From Simmondsia chinensis (taxonomy: Eukaryota > Streptophyta > Magnoliopsida > Caryophyllales > Simmondsiaceae), in contig JAGTTD010000015.1 in assembly GCA_018398585.1 (NCBI GenBank), positions 24,571,478 to 24,635,477 of the forward strand: 64,000 bases of DNA, written 5' to 3'. A program made the position numbers and the translations under genes. This document shows positions 46,601 to 64,000 of the stretch, piece after piece. Below the pieces are notes generated by a model, which made no database searches, had not been told where the DNA came from, and worked only from the letters and a program-made list of their open reading frames with translations. Position 1 is the first letter of the stretch. Every line of letters begins with the position of its first letter.

Positions 46601-48397
46601 CAGGCAAGGGCAGCTGGAAGTCGCACCGAATCTGCTAAAGTTCTTAAAAAGATGATAGCCTTCAACACCTTAGTGGTGACTGAACTGGTGGCAGATATTA
46701 AAGGCGAATCATTGGATGCTACTGCATCCGAGGAGCTTGTGAAAGAGGAAGAGAAGCAGTTTGAAGAAGAAGAAGAAGAAGAAGAAGAAGAATGGGAATC
46801 GATTCAAACTCTAAGGAAAACAAGACCCAGTAAGGAACTCGAGGCGAAGATTGGTAAACCTGGGCAGAACGAGATCACTCTTAAAGATGACCTTTCTGAG
46901 AACGAGAGAGCTGACCTATACAAGACATACTTGTTGTTTTGCATTACTGGAGAGGTCACTAGAATCCCGTTTGGAGCACAAATTGCGACTAAGAAGGACA
47001 ATACCGAGTATCTTTATCTAAATCAGCTTGGCGGGATTCTCGGGTTGACACGGAAGGAGATTGTGGATGTCCATAGAAGCTTAGCCGAGCAAGCTTTCAG
47101 GCAACAAGCCGAGGTCATCTTGGCTGATGGGAATTTGACTGCAGGCAAGGTTGAGCAGCTGAATGAGGTGCAGAAGCAAGTTGGGTTGCCTTCAGAGTAC
47201 GCTCAAAAGGTGATAAAGAGTATAACGAATTCAAAAATGGCTGCTGCCATTGAAACTGCCATAAGTCGAGGAGCGCTTAGCATCAAGCAGATTAGGGAAC
47301 TCAAGGAAGTGAGCGTGGATCTGGACAGTATGATATCAGAAAGCTTACGTGAGAACCTCTTCAAGAAGACTGTGGATGAGATATTTTCATCGGGTACTGG
47401 TGATTTTGACGAGGAGGAAGTGTATGAAAAGATTCCCAAGGACTTAAAGATCAATGTTGAGAGGGCCAAAGGAGTAGTTCATGAGCTGGCTCGAAGTAGG
47501 CTGGCCAACTCATTGATACAAGCAGTTGCATTACTGAGGCAGAGAAACCGTTCTGGAGTGGTATGTATATTGCAAATTGTCAGTGGATCCTTACCATTGT
47601 TTGATATGCGGCAAAAATACCTGATAAGTCCATTATGGTTGGTAAAATTTTCGTTTTTTCTGAAAAAAATGGCTAGGAAAAAGTGTTAGAAGCATCTTCT
47701 AAGAAGGATCTTCCTTAATGCATCAACCATTACAATAAAACCTAGATCTCGGCCAAGCTGAAGATTGAGTGAGTCACAGGACCAACATCATGACCCTACT
47801 TCATAACCTAATCGGTTGCTGAATTAGCTTCCCTATAACAAATTGACTACAATCCCATCAAGGGCATAATATCTAATATTGAGAGGGATAAATGGTTTGA
47901 AAAAAGATCAAGAAGCGCATCATGTTTGCAAGAATAACATACTTTGAAGCTTCATGTGGTCCCCTTCCTTTCATAACAAAATCTACGTTGAATCAGAGTA
48001 AAGTCTCCCCTGTGTGTATAAGAAACACCTGGTGTTTTTCTCATTCTTTTCTCAAACATGATGCCTTTGGAAAGTATTTTGACACTGCATCAATATAATG
48101 GTCTGTGTGCTTAAATTTCAACCGCTTGATTTCTGTTTCTCCTAACTCTCACAGGTCTCGACGCTCAATGATCTGCTAGCCTGCGACAGAGCTGTACCAG
48201 CAGAGCCGTTATCGTGGGACATGCCGGAGGAGCTCGCGGATCTTTTCTACATATACATAAATAGTGACCCAGCACCCGAGAAAGTGTCGCGTTTGCAGTA
48301 TCTGCTGGGAATTAGTGATTCTACAGCGGCTGCTTTGAGAGAGAGGGAAGACAGAATACAAGGCATTGATGCAGAAAAAGAAGAGTTTGTATTTTAG
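34691..48397 (+). CDS. TIC110: TIC110, chloroplast inner-envelope protein import component
   Basis: Fifteen exons: 34691-35193, 37831-37890, 38134-38257, 38358-38426, 38529-38627, 38800-38866, 40514-40578, 40685-40779, 40886-41013, 41116-41216, 43084-43300, 44021-44175, 44945-45070, 46571-47560, 48155-48397. All introns are GT-AG; the CDS is 3042 nt, 1013 aa plus stop, close to the 1016 aa of Arabidopsis. Residues 1-50 are Ser/Thr/Pro-rich, as in a chloroplast transit peptide. Two hydrophobic helices follow (about 84-106 and 113-133). The rest is the large stromal helical domain, with conserved blocks [35 protein letters not shown] and TRIPFGAQI, ending in EEFVF. TIC110 anchors in the inner envelope and recruits stromal chaperones to imported preproteins (family knowledge). 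A run of ten Glu at about residues 668-677 is encoded by a GAA repeat. Introns 1, 6 and 10 carry transposons; all exons are intact. Confidence 0.97.
35274..36660 (+). mobile_element. TRIM/LARD-like LTR element in TIC110 intron 1, interrupted by an RTE LINE
   Basis: The left repeat ends ..GTTAGTTGACA and is followed by ATGTATCAGAGC (35448-35459), close to the initiator-Met primer-binding site. The right side has GTGAGGGGG (36560-36568), like a polypurine tract. After it comes TTTAGAGTATGAAACTATTCCTGGACC, which resembles 35388-35420. Related sequence occurs at 45125-45210 and 61680-61980. Boundaries are approximate. Confidence 0.5.
35499..36480 (-). mobile_element. RTE LINE 3' end, longest reverse-transcriptase remnant in the window
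   Basis: The minus-strand frame 36458-36006 reads [81 protein letters not shown] and RGRGRPKK. It is followed by about 340 bp of 3' UTR, the shared 3' module (35640-35515) and an AAC/AAT-rich tail on the plus strand (35499-35513). This copy shows directly that the module shared with the 5S-SINEs is the RTE 3' terminus. The 5' half is missing. No clear target duplication. Confidence 0.88.
36852..37445 (-). mobile_element. TRIM element, about 590 bp, in TIC110 intron 1
   Basis: Two short direct repeats share TTCCA(A/T)(C/A)CCGAAACC-like starts and ATTGGCAATGG(G/A)T cores (36852-36925 and 37374-37445). On the minus strand TTGGTATCAAAGC (37346-37358 region) sits just after the right-hand repeat, like a primer-binding site. 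No coding sequence. Terminal repeats under 100 bp with such a site fit a terminal-repeat retrotransposon in miniature. Confidence 0.6.
39025..39600. mobile_element. Tourist-like (PIF/Harbinger) MITE with TAA target duplication
   Basis: Ends GGCTGCGTTTAGTTCAAC and, inverted, GCTGAACCAAACGCATCC. Flanks are TAA at 39022-39024 and 39601-39603. The 3-bp TAA duplication is diagnostic of the PIF/Harbinger group. 576 bp, no transposase. Confidence 0.85.
39675..40095. repeat. Second foldback copy, nested
   Basis: AAATGAGTTATTTATTGCTT at the left is mirrored by GTAAATAACTCATTTT at the right. The internal TTGAACAAAGAAGATGAGAG matches the family arms. Confidence 0.6.
41500..42690 (-). mobile_element. 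LTR relic related to the solo LTR at 28509, in TIC110 intron 10
   Basis: The reverse strand shares phrases with 29270-29620: TTAGACTAGTTCAT(A/T)ACC, AGCCCTAA(C/T)TTAA, GGGTTGGGTACAACTTCAACC against TTGAGGTTGTACCCAATCC, and the GGAGGGACAGA/AGGAGAGACAAAGGAATT region. Its end carries ACCGATTCCCTGTG. Boundaries not determined. Confidence 0.5.
46763..46791 (+). repeat. In-frame GAA microsatellite coding poly-Glu in TIC110 exon 14
   Basis: An uninterrupted run of GAA triplets encodes Glu in the acidic linker of the stromal domain. Orthologues also have an acidic stretch here, but in a less regular codon pattern. Confidence 0.85.
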
Positions 48398-49917
48398 ATA
48401 ATCAGCTTGCAAATTTTTGGGGGTAATGTTACTGTTAGAGCAAAAATGTCAATGCTAGAGCAACTTTTTAAGAATTTATGGCTATTATTCACTAAGCCAT
48501 ATAATTGCATTGACAATAACACAATCTGCCCTGACAATAACACGACCCATTTTTAAGCTATAAAATGATTGTTGGGGTGTATTAGTTTGAGCAACAAAAA
48601 TAGCCTGTCTGTTATATTTCTGTCAGTAATAGAATTGATAAGGGTCTTCTGTATGAGAGTTTGGTGGAATTTTGGTTGATGAATACGTTTTGCAGGTGCC
48701 TTCTGAACATTGAATAAAAATCAATGATTGTTCACTGAGAAAATCTGGGGGCGAAATACACTAAGGGATCGAACCCTTTGCTTACGTAAAAGAACACAAA
48801 TTTATTTTGTTGAGAGTTAAAGCTGTTGGTGTAGTAGCATCTCTGAACCCGAAGATAAATGCTTTTGAGTTGAAAGCTCATCATTCTTGTCTCCAAGTGT
48901 TGGTTCCCTTTCTGGGGGGATAATGTTATACTTCTGATCAATGTAAAAGAAAAATTTGCAGCCAAGGCGTTACTTTTTTCAAAAAGAATTCAGACATGTT
49001 CGGCTCATGTTGATCCTGATGTCGATAAGTAACTTGCTTTTGTGCAACCTGTCGTATGAAGTGTTACCTATTCCATAAAAAACGATACTATGCCAATTTG
49101 GACGTGTTGCATTTGCAGTAGTGGCGATTTTTGATGCTCCTTGCAGATGACTTCAGGGTACGAAATTGTTTTTTGGTCGTCTACAGTTTAAATATTTGAG
49201 ATAGTTGATTCTTTATCATGTTTTTAACCATTGCTTTGTTTTTGAGGTGAGGGTTAAAGAGGCCGACAGGGTGACCCTGTCAAAACTGACCCAACTTTTT
49301 TTTTTTGGTTTTGGTGGGGGGTGGGGTTGGGGGGAATTCATTTATCAAAAAAAAAAAAAAAAAAAAGGGAATTGAGGTTTCTTTTTGTTGTAATATTGTA
49401 AAATCTGAAGTCAAATATACGTAAAATCTTATGGCTTTAAAATGAGTTGAGTTGAAAATTATTATGTCGTTTGGGCGACAAAACATTCAATTTTTTTTTT
49501 ATAAAAAATGTGACTCACTACATGCGTGTGTACATAAATGGATGGATCAAACTCGTGTTTTGTCAACTATAGTGAAAATAAAGGATCAAGATCAAAGCAA
49601 AAAAGAATCTTGACACACGTGTATCACTCCAACACAGATCGATTCTGACTTTTTCATCTACCAAGTTGAAGTCAATTTGTTCATAAACAAGTCGGATTAG
49701 ACTAGACTAGTTCAGGCAAACCCGTGACCTAATCTACAACCTGATTCTAATAGAAAAGTAATATTTTCCTCCTAACAAAGGGACATCTATTTACTACACC
49801 ATTAGCAAATATACATTACAATTAGAAGTTTTTGATGCGTTGGTATGGGTTACCATCCTATATTAAACATCATCATGTTATTTATACTAGAATTGCACAA
49901 CCTTTTATAACTATGAC
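48398..49917. other. Convergent intergenic region after TIC110
   Basis: TIC110 3' UTR candidates (AATAAA at 48714-48719) are followed by sequence without a supported gene. Simple T/G and A tracts lie at 49294-49370. The thiolase gene ends 2.3 kb further on, on the opposite strand. Confidence 0.5.
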
Positions 49918-50306
49918 TAGGGGCGTAAATGAGTCAAGCTGACTAGTCATATAGGTCAAAAGGCTTAGCTTCTTTTGTGTTGGAGCCAACTCAAGTCAGC
50001 AAGCTTAGGCCTAAAAGAGCTCAAGCTAAATTCTAGTCTAAATAAGCAAGCTCACTAATAGAGCTATAATGAGTCAATCTCCATACAATTTATAAGACTA
50101 AATATGCTTAGTCAAGCTAAATTCTAGCCTAAATGAGGCAAGCTCACTAATAGAGCTATAATGAGCCTAAACAAGACGAGTTTAGCCCGAGCTTACCGCA
50201 CTGGGTGCAACCTCAAGTGAGGCTAGCCAAGCCCCAACTTATGACAATCCGAGCTTACGCTGAGCTGGATAGCCAAACCTCAAGCTTGATGAAACTCGGG
50301 CCCCTA
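49918..50306. mobile_element. hAT-like MITE, weak target duplication
   Basis: Left TAGGGGCGTAAATGAGTCAAGC and right GGGCCCCTA as inverted ends, with many CAAGCT/AGCTTG words inside. The 8-bp flanks match at only about five positions. Confidence 0.45.
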
Positions 50307-50369
50307 ACAGTGAACCAGTCACAATAAACCAACCTAGTGGAAGAAAAGGAGAATATTGAGTATTTTTAT

Positions 50370-50475
50370 TTGCAACCTTCCTTCGAAGTAAGACCTTGTA
50401 AGAGTAAGCTGCGTATATTTTATCCCCCAAGTCCTGTCTTTACGGGAGCCTTTTAAGTATTGGATTTGTTGTCAC
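50370..50475 (+). mobile_element. Degenerate RTE/SINE 3' module
   Basis: Diverged form of the module: GTAAGCTGCGTATATTTTATCC, CCTGTCTTTACGGGAGCCTT and GTATTGGATTTGTTG in the right order and spacing. Confidence 0.6.
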
Positions 50476-50731
50476 ATTTGCAACAATTACGGCAAACACT
50501 TCATAGCTTGGGAAGTCTTTATTAATATAAAACGTAAAAAAAGTACTCCAACCAAAGGTTCAAAAGAGAGAAAAAAGAACTACATATACAAATTTTAAGT
50601 GTCCAACACACGTGACAGAAACCATTGGATCTTAGAAATTCTTTCTTCAATCCAATGATTTTTCAACAACTCAATTAAATACATATCCAGCGTACTCGCA
50701 ACATTAATCGGTAAAAAAAAAAAAGAAAAGG

Positions 50732-62111
<11,380 letters not shown>

Positions 62112-62548
62112 CTGATTTGCAATTCATGACAAACATGAAAATGAGAGCCCGAGGAACGGCGGTAGGGCGCAATCAACAACATAATCAAATTGCATGGTAG
62201 AAGCAGTATTGCAAAGCAAGGTGTCCCAGGGTCATGGTGATAGCTTTGGGTTTTCTAGAAAATATAAAAGGGTTGTTTAGAAACAAAAAGTCTTCCAGTT
62301 TTCTTGGAAAATTTTTCAAGAAATAGGAAAACTGAAAAAGTTGTTCAAAAGTCTTTGTTTTCAATCCTCATGTTGGCGAGTTCAAATGTAGATACATCAG
62401 ATATTTCCTAGTAAATAAAATACAATATATGCTCATTACAAACGTTGTTATAAAAGTATTATTAATGGTCAATCGAGCATTAGCCTGCTTATATCTATTA
62501 TTTAACGGCTCATGCGTTACATAACTGTACTTATTTGGTTCCAAGGAA

Positions 62549-63163
62549 CCAACCAACCAATCCACTGCCCTAAGGGCTCGTGCTTGAGTAGTGTTTGAGG
62601 AGGGTGAGATGTATGCAGCCTTACTCTTTCAGGGTGCTACCCTAAAAAGAGGCTCTATTTGTCGGACCCCAACACTAAAAACAAGGTAAAAGTATAAAAG
62701 TAAAAAGTAAGCAAAGGCATTGAACAATAAGAATGCAATAGGGCAACAAGCATCAAGAAACCAGCAATAAAAAAGCAACAATAACACTTGCAATCAAGAA
62801 AGCAACAAATAAACAACATCTAACGTGACAACCTAGGGCGTTATGCACTATTTTCATTGTTCCCCTCCATCCTAAGTTCCTACGTCAATTACACCTATTC
62901 TAACCCATCTTTACACTCTATTTAAGGCCATCTCCTCATTTAAGTTTAGTTGCGTGAGGTCATGTCTAATCATCTCTATCCAACTTTTCTTTGGCCTGCC
63001 TCTACCTCTCCTCTCGTGCGTAACATGAAGTTGTTCGCATTTCCTAACATGGGCAGTGTTGGTCTCCTCCTAAGATGTTCAAACCATCGCAGACATTGCT
63101 TCGCTTAACTTATCCTCAATTGGGGCCACGTCTAACTTGCTTCTTATAACATGTTATAGCATC
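62549..63163 (-). mobile_element. 5'-truncated RTE LINE with 16-bp target duplication
   Basis: atttggttccaaggaa is repeated at 62533-62548 and 63164-63179. Between them lie the 3' module (62565-62680) and a decayed reverse-transcriptase C-terminus whose plus-strand complement includes CATCTCCTC..TTTAAGTTTAG and CTTTGGCCTGCCTCTACCTC. The LRWFxHV-RRGRPKK coding block is present but frame-broken. It lies upstream of the first thiolase exon in the window, in an intron. Confidence 0.88.
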
Positions 63164-63317
63164 ATTTGGTTCCAAGGAATTAACAGAAAATTTATGAAGA
63201 GATATTGGAAAACCCATAAAGTGCAAGGCACATAAAATTTCCCAAGACAAAGTACTAGAAAGAATCCCAACCCTAGAGGTGGCCGCGGGCCAGACCAGGC
63301 TCTACCCCGCTTCCAAG

Positions 63318-63422
63318 TTTTTTTTTTTTTTTTTTTTTTTAATATCATAAAAATTGGGCACAAAAATGACACAAGTGGGATTTGAAACCCATAACTCTAA
63401 CTATTACCATGTGAGCTACAAT
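63318..63422 (-). mobile_element. tRNA-derived SINE-like unit with poly(A)
   Basis: The minus strand begins TAGCTCACATGG (box A-like), then AGAGTTATGGGTTTCAAATCCC (box B-like, one extra base). It continues CTTGTGTCATTTTTGTGCCC and ends in a long A run (plus-strand T run at 63319-63342). Confidence 0.5.
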
Positions 63423-63429
63423 TTCTTTG

Positions 63430-63560
63430 TGAATTTATTGGGTAAAAATACAATTTAACATATTTTACAAAAAATTTGACAAAAATTTGACACAAAAGGG
63501 ATTCGAACCCCATACCTCTAACATGTAAGCCTTACCAATTACTATGAGAGCTCCAATTTT
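63430..63560 (-). mobile_element. Second tRNA-derived SINE-like unit
   Basis: Minus strand GAGCTCTCATAGTAATTGGT and AGAGGTATGGGGTTCGAATCCC, with a perfect box B GGTTCGAATCC, followed by TTTTGTGTCAAATTT as in the neighbouring unit. Not an intact tRNA gene: no cloverleaf acceptor pairing is evident. Confidence 0.5.
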
Positions 63561-64000
63561 TTTTGGTTTTATTGGATAAACAAACTATATAAAGTATACC
63601 CATATCTAATACAACTGCCTCTGTATTTAATTTAATATTTTTTTATAAACAAACTATATAAGGTCCGGATGATCACCTCCTTTTTTTGAGATATATATAA
63701 TTTAATATTTTCTTTACCTTAATATATCACAAAAAGGTTGTAGCTGATATAGTGGGGGCTTTGCTTAACACGTGGGAGGTCTGGGGTTCAAATCCTCCAA
63801 CCCTTATATGTTTTTCACCTTAATTTTGGGAGGTTTCTACCCCCAAAGGGCCAGGCCGGTCCTGGGCCCGGGCCTCCCCTCTTTCGGGGGGGCCCGGAGC
63901 CCGACCCGACCCACTAGCCACCTCTACCCAATCCCCTATTAGGCTAACTCAAAGTGACAAATTAATTCTCATATCAAAATGCAACTGAAATGTGAAGAAA

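Larger units (their letters stand above)
63274..63926. mobile_element. hAT-like element with GGGCC/CCGGG-rich ends, 8-bp duplication
   Basis: Termini TAGAGGTGGCCGCGGGCC and, inverted, GGCTAGTGGGTCGG..; right end CCACCTCTA. Flanks are cccaaccc (63266-63273) and cccaatcc (63927-63934), 7 of 8. The interior carries tRNA-like modules and simple repeats instead of a transposase. Confidence 0.75.

Overview
The window is nuclear DNA of a flowering plant. It holds three interrupted protein genes with GT-AG introns and plant-type products, surrounded and invaded by plant transposable elements (Ty1/copia, RTE and L1 LINEs, SINEs, hAT and Tourist-like DNA elements, TRIMs). The species cannot be named from the sequence. 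Introns of 1-5 kb full of transposons point to a moderately large, repeat-rich genome. All three genes were rebuilt by hand from splice signals, and every exon junction keeps the reading frame.

Layout: (1) 124-8677, minus strand: 5' part of an Alba-domain nucleic-acid-binding protein gene, with its 3' end beyond the left edge. Its introns hold RTE relics, two 5S rRNA-headed SINEs and a hAT element. (2) 8.8-34.5 kb: an intergenic transposon block. A SIRE/Maximus-like copia element on the plus strand seems to be split into two complementary pieces (about 10.5-17.1 kb and 31.46-31.99 kb). Between them lie a complete but decayed Tork/Tnt1-like copia element (17538-23004, minus, 698-bp LTRs, 5-bp target duplication), a degraded tandem triplication, and a three-level nest (LTR element containing a 5S-SINE containing a solo LTR). 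(3) 34691-48397, plus strand: complete TIC110 gene, 15 exons, 1013 aa. (4) 50732-62111, minus strand: peroxisomal 3-ketoacyl-CoA thiolase (KAT type), 13 exons in the window, with the first exon beyond the right edge. TIC110 and the thiolase gene converge. TIC110 belongs to chloroplast protein import and the thiolase to peroxisomal beta-oxidation; the three host genes look like ordinary neighbours, not a functional cluster.

The most notable signal is a transposon partnership. About twelve copies of one 3' module, ending in a (TTG)n-type tail, are scattered through the window. In four or five copies the module is the 3' end of an RTE-type LINE whose reverse-transcriptase C-terminus lies next to it. 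In three copies the same module is fused to a 5S rRNA-derived head that keeps the internal RNA polymerase III promoter region. This is the structure expected of a 5S-derived SINE mobilised by an RTE LINE. Five insertions of the module have target duplications of 14-20 bp that I could place exactly.
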